Shown: piece by piece, positions 16,126-26,015 of the stretch
Numbering within the stretch: the first letter of the stretch is position 1
Layout: each line of letters begins with the position of its first letter
NCBI GenBank assembly: GCA_964630755.1
Contig: CAZVYS010000001.1
Coordinates: forward strand, 1 to 64,000
Direction of reading: 5' to 3'
From: CAZVYS01 sp964630755
Lineage (GTDB): Bacteria > Patescibacteriota > Microgenomatia > UBA1400 > CG1-02-47-37
Length of the DNA: 64,000 nt
Translations under genes and position numbers: made by a program
Notes under the pieces: generated by a model
Seen by the model: the letters and a program-made list of their open reading frames with translations, nothing else
Told to the model about the DNA's origin: nothing
Databases searched by the model: none

Positions 16126-17102
16126 AGGTTTTGGTAGTAGGTGGAGCTGGATATATTGGAAGTATTACGGCAAAAGAGCTGGTGAAGAAAAATCAGGAAG
16201 TAATTATCTATGATAGTTTTGAAAATGGCTATCAAGAAGCTGTAAGAGAATTTGACTCAATTAAAGGAAATATTAAAGATGAAGATAAATTAGTTAAAGT
16301 ATTAAAGCAAAAAAAAATAGACGCAGTAATGCATTTTGCGGCTTTTATCGAGATGGGTGAAAGCATGAAAAATCCTTATAAGTATATTGAAAATAATGTA
16401 GTTGGATCAGTTTCGTTACTTGAAGCAATGGTAAAAGCACGAGTTAATAAATTAATTTTTTCATCTACAGCAGGAGTGTATGGTAACCCAGAAAGAATAC
16501 CAATTAAAGAAGATTCAAGAAAATTACCTGAAAATCCTTATGGCGAGAGCAAACTAATGGTGGAAAAGATTTTAAACTGGTATGACCGAATTTATGATTT
16601 AAGGTCAATTGTGATTAGATATTTTAATGCAGCCGGAGCTACTCTAGACGGTAAGTTTGGCGAAGCCCACTTACCAGAATCGCACCTGATTCCTAATGTG
16701 ATTAAGGCGGCGATTAATAATAAAGAATTCAATCTTTTTGGTGATGACTACCCCACCCCTGATGGCACTTGCGTGAGAGACTATATCCATGTACTTGATT
16801 TAGCTGAAGCTCATATCATAGCGTTAAAAGCTTTAGATAATAAACATAAAAGTGATGTTTATAATGCAGGTACTGGAAAAGGATATAGTAATCTTGAGGT
16901 AATACAGATGGTTAAAAAAGTATCTAAAAAAGAGTTTAAAACTAAAACTAACCCTCGAAGACCTGGAGATGCTAACAAGTTAATAGCAGATAGTAGCAAG
17001 TTTCAAAAAGAGTTTAAGTTTAAACATAGGTATTCAGATTTAGAAACAATTATTAGTTCTGCTTATAAATGGCATATTAGTCATCCGAAAGGATATCAAT
17101 AA
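16122..17102 (+). CDS. galE: UDP-glucose 4-epimerase
   Basis: The 326-residue short-chain dehydrogenase-like enzyme interconverts UDP-glucose and UDP-galactose (or the GlcNAc forms) for surface polysaccharides. Visible motifs: the NAD-binding GGAGYIG at the N-terminus, HFAAFIEMGES, the catalytic YGESK (Tyr and Lys), the Ser/Thr site SSTAGVYG, and RYFNAAGA. GDDYPTPDGTCVRDYIHVLD is typical for GalE. Start ATG overlaps the vanZ stop. Confidence 0.95.
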   Translation: MKVLVVGGAGYIGSITAKELVKKNQEVIIYDSFENGYQEAVREFDSIKGNIKDEDKLVKVLKQKKIDAVMHFAAFIEMGESMKNPYKYIENNVVGSVSLLEAMVKARVNKLIFSSTAGVYGNPERIPIKEDSRKLPENPYGESKLMVEKILNWYDRIYDLRSIVIRYFNAAGATLDGKFGEAHLPESHLIPNVIKAAINNKEFNLFGDDYPTPDGTCVRDYIHVLDLAEAHIIALKALDNKHKSDVYNAGTGKGYSNLEVIQMVKKVSKKEFKTKTNPRRPGDANKLIADSSKFQKEFKFKHRYSDLETIISSAYKWHISHPKGYQ

Positions 17103-17938
17103 TGATGCCAAGGTGGTTAGTGTTAGCTTTTTTTGGAGGAATAGCATCTAATTTATGCTCTTTTATCACCAGAAAAGCTTTAAAAGATGAGGATCCAATC
17201 GCTTTTGCTTGGTGGTTTGAGTTAATTAGAGCCTTAGCTTTTTTACTAATTGCTTTTTTTAATTTTAAGCTCACTTTAAATCTAGAAAGTATTGGCTGGT
17301 TATTTGGATTGGGGATAGCGGAGATTGCATCGATTTATTTTTTTACTAAACAGCAAAGTAATACTGATTTATCGATTGCCAGTATATTGATGAGGTTAAG
17401 AATTGTCTGGGCGCCCTTGTTTGCTTTTTTGATTTTAGGTGAAAGACTAAATTTAACTGAATATTTGGGAATTGGTTTAATTTTAATAGGTTTAATAACT
17501 ATCTCTTTTGTTAAAAAGATTCACAAAAAGCAAAAACTACATTTTGCTGTAATATTTTCAATAATGGGAGCTTTAATGGCCATTTTGATGAAGTCAGCTT
17601 CAAGTTTTGCTTCTACTCCTATGGTGCTTGTGTTTATGAGCAGTCCTTCAATCTTGTTTTTCCCATTAGTGATGAAAAACACTAAGCTTCGGTTAATAAA
17701 ATCGTTTAATAACAGAATTAAGAATAATTTGACTTTTGTAAGCTTTAATATTGTGGCAATGTATTTATATACTGAGGCTTTACGAATCGGGCCAGCTTCA
17801 AAGGTGGTTGGAGCATACCAAAGCATGATGATTGTGGCGGTGATTTTGGGAATTGTAGTATTAAAAGAAAAAGAAAATATAGTTAGAAAATTAATCGGAG
17901 CTACATTAACTCTTGGTGGAGTCTGGTTGTTGATATAG
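17102..17938 (+). CDS. EamA/DMT-family transporter
   Basis: The 278-residue protein has about ten hydrophobic helices in two five-helix repeats, as in the drug/metabolite transporter superfamily. The second repeat carries the conserved YTEALRIGPASKVVGAYQSM and VLKEKENIVRKLIGATLTL motifs. Substrate unknown. Its start overlaps the galE stop by one base (TAATG) and it is the last gene of the long plus-strand run from about 8 kb. A second member of the family is at 22735. Confidence 0.85.
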   Translation: MMPRWLVLAFFGGIASNLCSFITRKALKDEDPIAFAWWFELIRALAFLLIAFFNFKLTLNLESIGWLFGLGIAEIASIYFFTKQQSNTDLSIASILMRLRIVWAPLFAFLILGERLNLTEYLGIGLILIGLITISFVKKIHKKQKLHFAVIFSIMGALMAILMKSASSFASTPMVLVFMSSPSILFFPLVMKNTKLRLIKSFNNRIKNNLTFVSFNIVAMYLYTEALRIGPASKVVGAYQSMMIVAVILGIVVLKEKENIVRKLIGATLTLGGVWLLI

Positions 17939-18000
17939 TTTGTATTTATATACCTGATGAGACAATTGAATATTTAAATTAAAAATTTAGGTAATTAAGA

Positions 18001-18501
18001 TTAGCTTTTAGGAAATATTGTTTCGACTGCCATAACAATTTCTCCAGGTAATTTTTCAAGGGTTTCTTTAGGGGACATAATTTGATGGTCAATGCATAGG
18101 GATAGTAAAGCACCTGAGTCTGCTTCCCAGCCTTCAAGCATAGGAAAATTGCTAGCTCTACAATACAATCGAGGAAGCGTTCTAAACGGAACGCTTGGAT
18201 TACGAATTGAACATCCTATACCTAATTTTGAAGATATTTTTGGAGTCAAGCTTTCAACAGTCCAAAAACGACCTAATTCTCCAGTGGGAAGGTTTGTTTC
18301 GATTTCTGTAACTTGCACAACAATTTTTGGATAACCATCTTTTTTTAATCCATATCCTTCTTTTCTTCTAGTCAAACTGGCGATTGGAACTCCAGTTTTA
18401 GTTTCAATTAACTCATATGTAAATTTAACAATCTCGTCTAAATCTGGATTTGAGATAATATTCTCAAATTGCCGAGCAGCTCGTTCATGATCAATAGACA
18501 T
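18001..18501 (-). CDS. Protein of unknown function
   Basis: The 166-residue soluble protein has no signal peptide or membrane helix. It is predicted mixed alpha/beta: N-terminal helices (1-40), a strand-rich centre (KIVVQVTEIETNLPTGELG) and a Cys-containing segment (IGCSIRNPSVPFRTLPRLYC). I do not recognise a family. It stands alone, transcribed opposite to both neighbours, with AT-rich gaps of about 60-85 bases on each side, and its codon use looks slightly more GC-rich than its neighbours. That would fit a recent acquisition, but this is only an impression. Confidence 0.55.
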   Translation of the reverse strand: MSIDHERAARQFENIISNPDLDEIVKFTYELIETKTGVPIASLTRRKEGYGLKKDGYPKIVVQVTEIETNLPTGELGRFWTVESLTPKISSKLGIGCSIRNPSVPFRTLPRLYCRASNFPMLEGWEADSGALLSLCIDHQIMSPKETLEKLPGEIVMAVETIFPKS

Positions 18502-18572
18502 ATAGTAAAAGTTATTGTAATCTGGGTATTTTACCTAAAAAGGCTAGTTTACACAAATGAGAGTTTTATTGA

Positions 18573-18578
18573 TATAAT
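18573..18578 (+). promoter_or_regulatory. -10 box of the 18.6-kb SPFH gene
   Basis: TATAAT ending 9 bases before the ATG at 18588; the mRNA leader would be about 2-3 bases. No Shine-Dalgarno sequence fits in that space. Confidence 0.55.
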
Positions 18579-18587
18579 TTAGGGTAT

Positions 18588-19226
18588 ATGGAGTTTGATA
18601 AACTAGTTGTATCTTTTTTGGTTGACGAAGTAGTGGGTGGGTTTTTTGTCAGTGTTCCCCCAGGGCATGTAGCTTGTATCCATGATTTAGGCCGAGGGGT
18701 GTTAAAAAAAGTCTGGGGACCTGGATTACATCTTAAGATTCCTTTTTGGCAAAGAGCCAAACTATTTAACTCACAAGTGATTGAGTACCTTATCAGGCAT
18801 GATTTTGATCTATCTAATGAAGAGGCTATGGGAGATGAGGCAATCAGTGGAAAATCTGGTGATAATATGAATATTCAACTAGAAGGTTCTATTTTGCTTA
18901 AACTTGATAAGGCACGCGCTAATGAGCTTTGGGAAACAATTGGAGATAACTTTGTATCTAAAATTGTTAGGCCAGTGGCTAGAAGCAGAATTAGATCGGT
19001 ATTATCTGAAGTAAGCATGGATCAATTAACTACTTATCGAACTCAGGTGGAAGAAAAAGTCATGGCTGAGTTAAATAAGATTTATAGTAAGTCAGGTATT
19101 ATTTGCGATGGATTTTTATTATCTGAAATTAAGGATCTAGGGAGCTTAAAAACAGCTAAAGATGATAAGATAGTCTTTTCAAAACGAAAAAAGGCAAAAG
19201 CAAAAGAGAAATCAAACAAAAGCTAG
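18588..19226 (+). CDS. SPFH/prohibitin-like protein
   Basis: The 212-residue protein has the start of an SPFH domain (VPPGHVACIHDLGRGVLKKV, then WGPGLHLKIPFWQ), a middle part with NIQLEGSILLKLDKA, and the arginine-rich VRPVARSRIRSVLSEV helix typical of prohibitin-type SPFH proteins. It ends with a very basic tail. There is no strong membrane helix at the N-terminus, unlike the stomatin at 3033, so it may attach through the amphipathic start or partners. Its last 15 bases overlap the end of lon on the opposite strand. Confidence 0.82.
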   Translation: MEFDKLVVSFLVDEVVGGFFVSVPPGHVACIHDLGRGVLKKVWGPGLHLKIPFWQRAKLFNSQVIEYLIRHDFDLSNEEAMGDEAISGKSGDNMNIQLEGSILLKLDKARANELWETIGDNFVSKIVRPVARSRIRSVLSEVSMDQLTTYRTQVEEKVMAELNKIYSKSGIICDGFLLSEIKDLGSLKTAKDDKIVFSKRKKAKAKEKSNKS

Positions 19227-21560
19227 TGACAAGACTTGGTCTAGGTGGGAAACAAATTTAAAAGAAATGTCCTTTTTAACTTTTTTGGGTATTTTAGCTA
19301 GATTTTTTTGATTATTTTTTGGCAAGATGACAGTTTTAATACCGGCTCTGTGAGCGGCAATTACTTTTTCCTTAACTCCACCAATTTCTAAAACCCGACC
19401 ACGAAGAGTTATTTCACCAGTCATAGCCAAGTCTTTTTTAACCTTGTTATTAGTTAAGGCAGATATTAAGGCCGTAGCAATGGTGATCCCAGCTGAAGGG
19501 CCGTCCTTTTTAACAGCACCCTCTGGTACGTGAATGTGAATATCAATGGATTTATAAAAGTTTTTATCTAGCTTTAATTTTTTCCAGTGAGAGCGGGCAT
19601 AAGAAATGGCCGCTTGAGCTGATTCTTTCATAACATCGCCAAGTTGACCGGTTAAAGTAATTTTGCCTTTCCCAGGAACGATAGCGGCTTCGATAAATAA
19701 AACATCTCCGCCAACTTGTGTCCAAGCTAAACCAGTTCCAATACCTGATTCATTCTTTTTCTCGGCCAAAACAGGCGTATATTTAGCTGGGCCTAGATAA
19801 TCATGAAGGTTTTTCAAATTTAACTTAAAAGGGGCCTTTTTTTTCTCGGCAATTTTTTTAGCTATTTTTCGCATGACTTTTGATATTTCTCTTTCTAAGC
19901 TTCTAACACCTGCTTCTTTGGTATAGCTAGTAATTATTTTTCTTAAAACAGCGACAGGAAATTTAGCCTGAGGTTTTGTTAGTCCGTTAGCTATTAAAGT
20001 CTTTTTGAGTAAAAATTTTGAGGCAATTTTTTCTTTTTCATCGGCAGTATAACCAGAAAAACGAATAATTTCTAATCGATCCAATAAGGCTGGTGGAATA
20101 GTTTCTAAAATATTAGCAGTAGTAATAAACATCACTTTTGACAAATCAAAAGGAACTTCAAGATAATGATCAGAAAACTCGGTGTTTTGTTCTGGATCAA
20201 GAGCCTCAAGTAAGGCAGCCGAAGGATCTCCTCTAAAATCTGTGCCGATTTTATCAATTTCATCAAGCATAAAAACTGGATTATTTGAACCAGAGTTTTT
20301 TACTCCTTGGATAATTCTGCCTGGCATAGCCCCAACGTAAGTTCGCCTATGACCTCTAATTTCGGCTTCATCCCTAATACCGCCTAGAGAAATTTTAACA
20401 AACTTTCTTTTTAAAGCTCTGGCAATAGATTTGCCAATTGAGGTTTTACCAACACCTGGAGGGCCAACAAAACAAAGAATGGTTGGACCAGATTGTTTTT
20501 TGGTTGAGATTTTGGATTTTAACTGCATGACAGCTAGATACTCAGAAATTCTTTCTTTAACTTCACTTAATCCATAATGATCAGCTTCAAGAATTTTTTC
20601 GGCTTTTTTTATGGTGACTTTATTTGGAGTAGAGATAGACCAAGGCAAATCACATAACCAGTCTAGGTAGGTACGAATATAGCCAGCTTCAGGATTATAT
20701 GTATGCATGCTGCTAAGTCTTTTTAGTTCTTTTATAGCCCTAGATTTAACGATTTTTGGCATTTTGGCTTTTTTGATTTTATCCTTATAGTCTTTGGTTT
20801 CTTTGTTGTCTTGTTTATCCCCAAGTTCTTTTTGAATAGTTTTCATTCTTTCGCGTAGAACCTGTTCTCTCATAGTTTTGTCAAACTTTTTCTGGGTTTT
20901 TGAAGCAATAGATCTTTCGATTTGAAGAATTTTTAGCTCTTTTGATAGAAAATCAGATACTAGCTTAAGTCTTTTTTTAACTTCTAAAACTTCTAATAAA
21001 GCTTGTTTTTTAGGAGTAGATAAATCAAGGTTAGTAGCTACTTGATCAGCCATTTCTGAAGGAGAGACGCCACCCATGACTCTCATAAACATTAAAAAGT
21101 CGACAGTTTTTCCTAAGTTAATGGCTTTTTTAAAGTTAGCTGAAACGTGTTTAGCAAGAGCGGTAACTTGATCAGATTGTTCGATAATTTCGGGAATTTC
21201 TTGTACTTTTGCAACCAAAAATGGCTGATTTGAAGCTAAGTCCTTGATTTGAACTCTAGCTATGCCCCTGACAAGGGCGTTAATTTCACCATTAGTTTTG
21301 TAGATACGCTCAAGAGAGCAAAGAGTGCCAACTTTATAAATGTCATTTAGCTTAGGCTCAGATACTTTAGAGTCTTTTTGAGTGACAAATACGATCAATC
21401 GATCAGTTTTAAAAGCAGCCTCAACTCCAGCGTTAGATTTTGGTCTACCAAAAGTAAGAACTGCTTCTGTATGAGGAAAAACAACCCCTTCACGAAGCGG
21501 AACCAAAGGAAGTGTTTTTTCTGATGGTCGATTTTTCTGTGGACCTAATAATATTGCCAT
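19212..21560 (-). CDS. lon: ATP-dependent protease Lon
   Basis: Lon degrades damaged and regulatory proteins. The 782-residue protein has the N-terminal LON substrate domain ([20 protein letters not shown]), a coiled-coil/helical part, the AAA+ module with Walker [14 protein letters not shown] and Walker [13 protein letters not shown], and the C-terminal Ser/Lys protease domain ([20 protein letters not shown] with the catalytic Ser; Lys in [14 protein letters not shown]). Length is standard for LonA. On the minus strand TATAAT occurs 12 bases before the ATG, so it may have its own promoter besides read-through from tpi-dtd. Confidence 0.98.
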   Translation of the reverse strand: MAILLGPQKNRPSEKTLPLVPLREGVVFPHTEAVLTFGRPKSNAGVEAAFKTDRLIVFVTQKDSKVSEPKLNDIYKVGTLCSLERIYKTNGEINALVRGIARVQIKDLASNQPFLVAKVQEIPEIIEQSDQVTALAKHVSANFKKAINLGKTVDFLMFMRVMGGVSPSEMADQVATNLDLSTPKKQALLEVLEVKKRLKLVSDFLSKELKILQIERSIASKTQKKFDKTMREQVLRERMKTIQKELGDKQDNKETKDYKDKIKKAKMPKIVKSRAIKELKRLSSMHTYNPEAGYIRTYLDWLCDLPWSISTPNKVTIKKAEKILEADHYGLSEVKERISEYLAVMQLKSKISTKKQSGPTILCFVGPPGVGKTSIGKSIARALKRKFVKISLGGIRDEAEIRGHRRTYVGAMPGRIIQGVKNSGSNNPVFMLDEIDKIGTDFRGDPSAALLEALDPEQNTEFSDHYLEVPFDLSKVMFITTANILETIPPALLDRLEIIRFSGYTADEKEKIASKFLLKKTLIANGLTKPQAKFPVAVLRKIITSYTKEAGVRSLEREISKVMRKIAKKIAEKKKAPFKLNLKNLHDYLGPAKYTPVLAEKKNESGIGTGLAWTQVGGDVLFIEAAIVPGKGKITLTGQLGDVMKESAQAAISYARSHWKKLKLDKNFYKSIDIHIHVPEGAVKKDGPSAGITIATALISALTNNKVKKDLAMTGEITLRGRVLEIGGVKEKVIAAHRAGIKTVILPKNNQKNLAKIPKKVKKDISFKFVSHLDQVLSLAFV

Positions 21561-21592
21561 AACTTATCTTGATTATAAATTAGCAGTATACT

Positions 21593-22057
21593 TTATGGAG
21601 TGCTAAGTGTCAATCTTGATTTTGAATCTAAAATAATAGTAACTGGCCCTGAGTTTATTAAGCTGACATCCATGTATGCACCAAACTGACCAGTAGCAAC
21701 ATTAAAGCCTTTACTAATTAAGGCTTTAATAAACTGGTGGTAATATTTCTCCCCTGTTTTTGAATCAGCGGCTTTAATAAAACTAGGGCGATTGCCTTTT
21801 TTTGTATCGGCGCACAGGGTAAATTGAGAAATAACTAAAATTTGGCCATTAACATCTTTTAGGTTTAAGTTCATTTTTTGATTATCGTCTGACATGATGC
21901 GAAGCTTAGAGATTTTATCAACCAAATAATCTAAGTCTTTTTTCTGATCATTTTTGACAACCCCCAGTAAAACGACAAAACCTTTTTTGATCTGACCAGT
22001 TATTGTTTGATCAATGGAGACTTGAGCGGATTTTACTCGTTGAATAACAGCAATCAT
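21593..22057 (-). CDS. dtd: D-aminoacyl-tRNA deacylase
   Basis: DTD removes D-amino acids (and glycine from tRNA-Ala) mischarged onto tRNA. The 154-residue protein has the family start MIAVIQRVKSAQVSID and the two active-site motifs SQFTL (ILVISQFTLCADTKKGNRPSF) and NxGPVT (LINSGPVTIILD), which form the cross-subunit active site of the dimer. It is 3 bases downstream of the triosephosphate isomerase gene. Confidence 0.96.
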   Translation of the reverse strand: MIAVIQRVKSAQVSIDQTITGQIKKGFVVLLGVVKNDQKKDLDYLVDKISKLRIMSDDNQKMNLNLKDVNGQILVISQFTLCADTKKGNRPSFIKAADSKTGEKYYHQFIKALISKGFNVATGQFGAYMDVSLINSGPVTIILDSKSRLTLSTP

Positions 22058-22060
22058 GAA

Positions 22061-22705
22061 CTATTTAAAACCTAAAGCTAGATCCATTAAGGCTTTTTCC
22101 TGGTCTTGAGCTAGAACAACACCTGAGGCCAAGATAACTCCTTGGCCGCCAAGTTTAACAGTTTTTTGAACGTGTTCTTTTTTTGAGATCCCAGCGCCAA
22201 CAAAAAAAGGCATTGGGGTAAAGTTAATCACTTTTTTGATCCTATCGGCATCAACATCCACAAATGAAATGTCTCCGGCAATAAGATCAGGATTTTCAAA
22301 AGCTAAATAGTCAGGTTTTAGCTTAATTACTTTTTTAGCCAAAGGAATAGAATCAGTGCCAACTAATGTTTTTAAGCCGTGTTTCTGACATTTTTTCATA
22401 ATGGCTTTGATGGTCACATAGTTAACTGCGCGCTCGGCGTGATTAATCATGGTGCCGGTAGCTCCGGCTAGCTTAGCTGAATGCGGAGAAAGCCAACCAA
22501 AATGACGACCAGGGTCGATGGGGTCTAAATGTTGAGTCCAGACTTCGATATTAACTTCTTTTTTAATTCTTCTAATGTCAAAAGGTTGGGCGCCAACCAT
22601 AATCTTAACTTTTGTTTTGGCTTCAACTTTTTTAACGATTTGGCAAAGATTAATCACGTCATCACCGCTTGATTGAGGGTAGGTTTTGAGGCTAAGAAAA
22701 ATCAT
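22061..22705 (-). CDS. tpiA: Triosephosphate isomerase, archaeal-like short form
   Basis: TIM interconverts DHAP and glyceraldehyde-3-phosphate. With the start at 22705 it is 214 residues, about 35 shorter than usual bacterial enzymes and close to archaeal TIM length. Landmarks: FLSLKTYPQSSG (Lys of the active site), WTQHLDPI (catalytic His), LAFENPDLIAGD (catalytic Glu) and the phosphate-binding end VGAGISKKEHVQKTVKLGGQ and GVILASGVVLAQD, which is the archaeal pattern. I reject an upstream start at 22771 because the extra residues do not fit the fold and would overlap the divergent gene. Confidence 0.88.
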   Translation of the reverse strand: MIFLSLKTYPQSSGDDVINLCQIVKKVEAKTKVKIMVGAQPFDIRRIKKEVNIEVWTQHLDPIDPGRHFGWLSPHSAKLAGATGTMINHAERAVNYVTIKAIMKKCQKHGLKTLVGTDSIPLAKKVIKLKPDYLAFENPDLIAGDISFVDVDADRIKKVINFTPMPFFVGAGISKKEHVQKTVKLGGQGVILASGVVLAQDQEKALMDLALGFK

Positions 22706-22722
22706 AACAATATTATAGCTGA

Positions 22723-22728
22723 TATAAT
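22723..22728 (+). promoter_or_regulatory. -10 box of the 22.7-kb DMT transporter
   Basis: TATAAT separated by 6 bases (AAAAAT) from the ATG at 22735. The expected transcription start coincides with the A of the start codon. Confidence 0.6.
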
Positions 22729-22734
22729 AAAAAT

Positions 22735-23607
22735 ATGCTTTTAACAGACTGGTCATGGCAAATTTTAGCAATAATTGCCATCTTATTTACCATATCTAGT
22801 CAGGCGTTTAATAAGTACCAGATTCATCGAGGATCTGGTTTACAGGTAACTTTTTATAAATACCTATCAGCTGTTCTCTTTGTTAGTTTGATCTGGAAAG
22901 TAGGTTCTAATACCTGGCCAAGCCTTTGGTGGATAATAATTTTATATGGAATGGTGTCGGGGCTAGTGATTACTGTTTATACCAAAGCTTCAAAGCATAG
23001 TTTGTCTAAAACAATCTTAGCTTCACCTGCTTCTCAATTAGTATCAATTGCTTTAGCAGCGATATTATTTAAAGAATGGCAACTATTTGACTATAGATTA
23101 ATATCTGGTAAACAAATGATTCTAGCTTTATTGTTAATGCCGGTAGTTATTTATCTATTTTACGAAAAGACTAAAGAGTCTAAACAATGGACCTGGTTGA
23201 TGAGTATTTTTATTTTTTGGTGGGGAACAGGCAGGGTTTTTCAAAAATATTTTCTTGCTAGTGTTGATGCCATGCAGTTAACAATGCTTCAATACTGGGG
23301 ATGCTTACTAGCGATATTTATAGCTACTAGAATTAGAAAAGTAAACCTTCAAGTGACAAAAAAATTTGCTATAACAGGTTTAATCCATGGCATAGTAGCT
23401 TCATTAGGGGTGTTGATTTTCTACTTTGCCCTTCAAAAAACAGAAGTGACTAGAATTTCTTTATTTAGACAGCCAATTTTTACGTTGATAGCTACGATTA
23501 TTGGTTTATGGGGATTTAAAGAAATTAAAATTATGTCAGTTAAAAAATGGCTAGGAATGATAGTGGCTTTAATAATGACAGGTTTAGTGCTTATGGCAAG
23601 TAAATAA
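22735..23607 (+). CDS. DMT/EamA-like multipass transporter
   Basis: The 290-residue protein has about ten hydrophobic helices in two halves, fitting the EamA/DMT superfamily (GLVITVYTKASKHSLSKTIL in half one; IFYFALQKTEVTRISLFRQP and IIGLWGFKEIKIMSVKKWLG in half two). The second motif resembles the usual second-repeat ending. Substrate unknown. The gene is divergent from tpi with only 29 bases between starts, so the promoters overlap. Confidence 0.8.
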   Translation: MLLTDWSWQILAIIAILFTISSQAFNKYQIHRGSGLQVTFYKYLSAVLFVSLIWKVGSNTWPSLWWIIILYGMVSGLVITVYTKASKHSLSKTILASPASQLVSIALAAILFKEWQLFDYRLISGKQMILALLLMPVVIYLFYEKTKESKQWTWLMSIFIFWWGTGRVFQKYFLASVDAMQLTMLQYWGCLLAIFIATRIRKVNLQVTKKFAITGLIHGIVASLGVLIFYFALQKTEVTRISLFRQPIFTLIATIIGLWGFKEIKIMSVKKWLGMIVALIMTGLVLMASK

Positions 23608-23651
23608 TTCTTTATTTGACAGTTTGTTTATTAATTTGTAAGTTACATTAT

Positions 23652-24209
23652 ATGAAAAAATTAGTTCTTTTTATCTTTTTATTAAGTCTAACTACTAGGC
23701 CAGTGATGGCGGCTAATAAAATCAAGTCATTAATCCCTTCGATGGCAAGAAATTCTAAAAGAGTGGCGTCTGAAGCTGGTGAGTTAAAAGGAAAGGTTGA
23801 GCAAAAAAGAGAAGTTGTTAAAGCTAGAAAAGAAAAAATGCTCCAAATTAAAGATGGAAAAAAGCAGCAGATAGCTGAGCATATTAATGATAGATTAGCG
23901 CATATTAATGAGAAGGCAACGACAACTTTAAGTAAAGTTTTAGTTAGACTAACAGCAATCTTAAATAAACTAGCTGATAAAACTGATATTGAAGCCGCTA
24001 CAGTCTTAATAGCTACAGCGCAAGAAGCAGTTGAAGCTCAAGCTCTGAAAGTTTATGAAATCGAGTTTGAAGATGAAAGTGGCTTAAGGGCTGGTGCCAG
24101 TACAGCTAAAGAGTCGCTGAAAGCAGATTTGAAAGCTTTGAGGGATTTAACTAGAGAAGCTCATGGTGAAGTTAAAAATGCCATAAAGGCAGCTAAAGGA
24201 GATTTATGA
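23652..24209 (+). CDS. Secreted helical protein, unknown function
   Basis: The protein (185 residues from the ATG at 23652) has a signal peptide (MKKLVLFIFLLSLTTRPVMA). The rest is almost fully helical and rich in Ala, Lys and Glu, with coiled-coil stretches (about residues 45-80 and 130-185). Small helical secreted proteins of this type are common in CPR genomes. TTGACA at 23617-23622 lies about 30 bases upstream of the start with a weak -10. The stop overlaps the next start by 4 bases (ATGA), so it is coupled with the lipoprotein. Confidence 0.65.
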   Translation: MKKLVLFIFLLSLTTRPVMAANKIKSLIPSMARNSKRVASEAGELKGKVEQKREVVKARKEKMLQIKDGKKQQIAEHINDRLAHINEKATTTLSKVLVRLTAILNKLADKTDIEAATVLIATAQEAVEAQALKVYEIEFEDESGLRAGASTAKESLKADLKALRDLTREAHGEVKNAIKAAKGDL

Positions 24210-24427
24210 AAAAATATCTATCAATTTTTATTGTAATAGTTTTTGGCTTAGTATTAACTGGATGTTTGCCAAACACGCAAAAAGTTGATCAAAAAGACGA
24301 GATGAAAGCGGAAGAAGTGTCTGAAGATGATTCTTTAGAAGTGATTGAAGAAGAGCTTGATGATACAGAACTCGAGGAATTTGAGACTGAGCTAGACGCT
24401 CTTGATGAAGAGATTAATCAACTTTAA
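24206..24427 (+). CDS. Small acidic lipoprotein
   Basis: The 73-residue protein has a lipoprotein signal with lipobox LTGC (VFGLVLTGCLPNTQ) and a mature part that is nearly all Glu, Asp and Leu, probably a coiled coil. It is translationally coupled to the basic, helical secreted protein upstream; the opposite charges suggest the two could interact, which is inference only. Its end overlaps the end of elp3 on the opposite strand by 14 bases. Confidence 0.7.
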   Translation: MKKYLSIFIVIVFGLVLTGCLPNTQKVDQKDEMKAEEVSEDDSLEVIEEELDDTELEEFETELDALDEEINQL

Positions 24428-26015
24428 GGTGTTGATACAGCTCACCGTCTTTAAAGCCGCGGGAGCGATAATATTCTTTGGTGCCAATACTTGAAATAAC
24501 TGAAAGATTTGTATATTTTTTTAGTTTTGAAATATTAATAGCTTTTTTAATTAGTTTTGTGCCCAGGCCTAAGTGTTGAGTTTTGGCTTTTCCTCCAAGC
24601 TTTAGAGCTTGGCCGTAAACATGAAGTTCGCGGATTAAACTTGAATTTTCAAGTTCTTTTATAAATGGTTTTAACTTGGGGAGACTGAGGCGTAAAAAGG
24701 CAGCGATTTGATTTTCTTTAGTTACAAACTGTAAAAACTTTTCTTGGCCTATGAAAGTTTTGTAAGTAATAATTTTTAGTTTTAAGTCTTTTAAGCTAAC
24801 AGATTTTTTTCTAATTTCACGAAAACGAATCTCGGATATTTGTTTGGTTTTGGCTTCAACTAGCTGACGAAGATTTGAAGTAGTTGAACCAGTCACGATA
24901 TCATGAGCTGAAAAATCTCTAATCATTCGAGAAACTCGGCAATATTCTGGAACAAAGGGTAAAATTTTAACAAGCAAATTGAGTAGTTGCTGATTAGTAT
25001 ACGGTTGCCATAAGTTTTTTTTATAAAAATCCATTAACTTTGAAGTCTTAAGCAAGGCAGTTGGATAGATTTTTAACTCATCAGGGCGATAAGCTTTGTC
25101 TCTGAATAACTTTTTAAAATCTAAAATGTCTTTTTTTAAGTTAGAGCCATAAAGATTGGCCATCCAGTGAGCTTGAATTTTAAAACCGGATAGTCTCAAG
25201 AACTTGATGGCTTTTTTGGATTCTTTAGTGGAATGACCGCGTTGATTTAACTTTAAGATTTTGTCACTTAAGCTTTGTAAGCCAATTTGGACCTTGGTAC
25301 AGCCAAAGCGACGCAGTTTAATCACTTCTTTTTTAGTCACCCAATCAGGTCGAGTTTCTAAACTTAAACCAACGCAACGAGTAAGAGCGGTTTGGTTACG
25401 AAATTGAGCTTTTTTGAGCTGATTCCAGGTAGAAACGCCAGAAAATTGATAGTTAACAGAAGGGAGGGACTGTCCTTTATAGTCATTTAGGGCGTTGAAA
25501 CATCGTTTAATAAACCAAATTTGGTAATCTTCTTTGTAAACTGACCAGGTACCGCCTAAAACTATTAGTTCAACTTTGTCGGTAGAATGACCGTTAGCAT
25601 AATAAGTAGCTAAGCGAGAATAAACTTGATGATAAGGATCAAACTGATTAGCTAAAGCTCGTTGAGCGCCTGGCTCAGCAGATAAATAGCTTTTAGGCAT
25701 TTTTCGATCATTGGGACAAAAAATGCATTTACCAGGACAAGGAAAAGGTTTAGTAAGTAAAGTAACTGGAACAACTCCAGATAAAGTTCTGATTGGCTTC
25801 ATCAGAAGTTTAGGAATTAAAGTTTTTGGATAATTAAAATACCTAATGCTAGCGATGACTTCGGATTTTGAAAATAACTGCCCCTTAGCTTTTTCGTGTT
25901 TTCTTAAAACCTTTAGATAGGTATCTGGGGTGATTTTTTCCAGCATAGTTAAAGCCTTAATTAAAGGTTTCATTTTTTTCTGGTGAATTTTTGGGTTAAA
26001 ATCAAACTTAGACAT
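24414..26015 (-). CDS. elp3: Elp3-family tRNA U34 carboxymethyl transferase (radical SAM + GNAT)
   Basis: Elp3 uses SAM radical chemistry and acetyl-CoA to make cm5U at tRNA position 34. The 533-residue protein has the Elp3 radical-SAM region: SGVVPVTLLTKPFPCPGKCI then FCPND, with Cys93, Cys97 and Cys100 for the FeS cluster. It is followed by DPYHQVYSRLATYYANGHST, DKVELIVLGGTW and VGLSLETRPDW. The C-terminal GNAT domain (about 420-533) has the acetyl-CoA loop HLGLGTKLI and the ending YYRSRGF. Elp3 is universal in archaea and eukaryotes but scattered in bacteria, where it acts without Elongator subunits. The start codon abuts that of the Trm9-like gene. Confidence 0.93.
   Translation of the reverse strand: MSKFDFNPKIHQKKMKPLIKALTMLEKITPDTYLKVLRKHEKAKGQLFSKSEVIASIRYFNYPKTLIPKLLMKPIRTLSGVVPVTLLTKPFPCPGKCIFCPNDRKMPKSYLSAEPGAQRALANQFDPYHQVYSRLATYYANGHSTDKVELIVLGGTWSVYKEDYQIWFIKRCFNALNDYKGQSLPSVNYQFSGVSTWNQLKKAQFRNQTALTRCVGLSLETRPDWVTKKEVIKLRRFGCTKVQIGLQSLSDKILKLNQRGHSTKESKKAIKFLRLSGFKIQAHWMANLYGSNLKKDILDFKKLFRDKAYRPDELKIYPTALLKTSKLMDFYKKNLWQPYTNQQLLNLLVKILPFVPEYCRVSRMIRDFSAHDIVTGSTTSNLRQLVEAKTKQISEIRFREIRKKSVSLKDLKLKIITYKTFIGQEKFLQFVTKENQIAAFLRLSLPKLKPFIKELENSSLIRELHVYGQALKLGGKAKTQHLGLGTKLIKKAINISKLKKYTNLSVISSIGTKEYYRSRGFKDGELYQHLKVD

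Noticed and set aside
25983..26015. Upstream ATG of the Trm9-like gene
   Set aside because: It would overlap elp3 in an antisense frame, and the added residues do not fit the family N-terminus.
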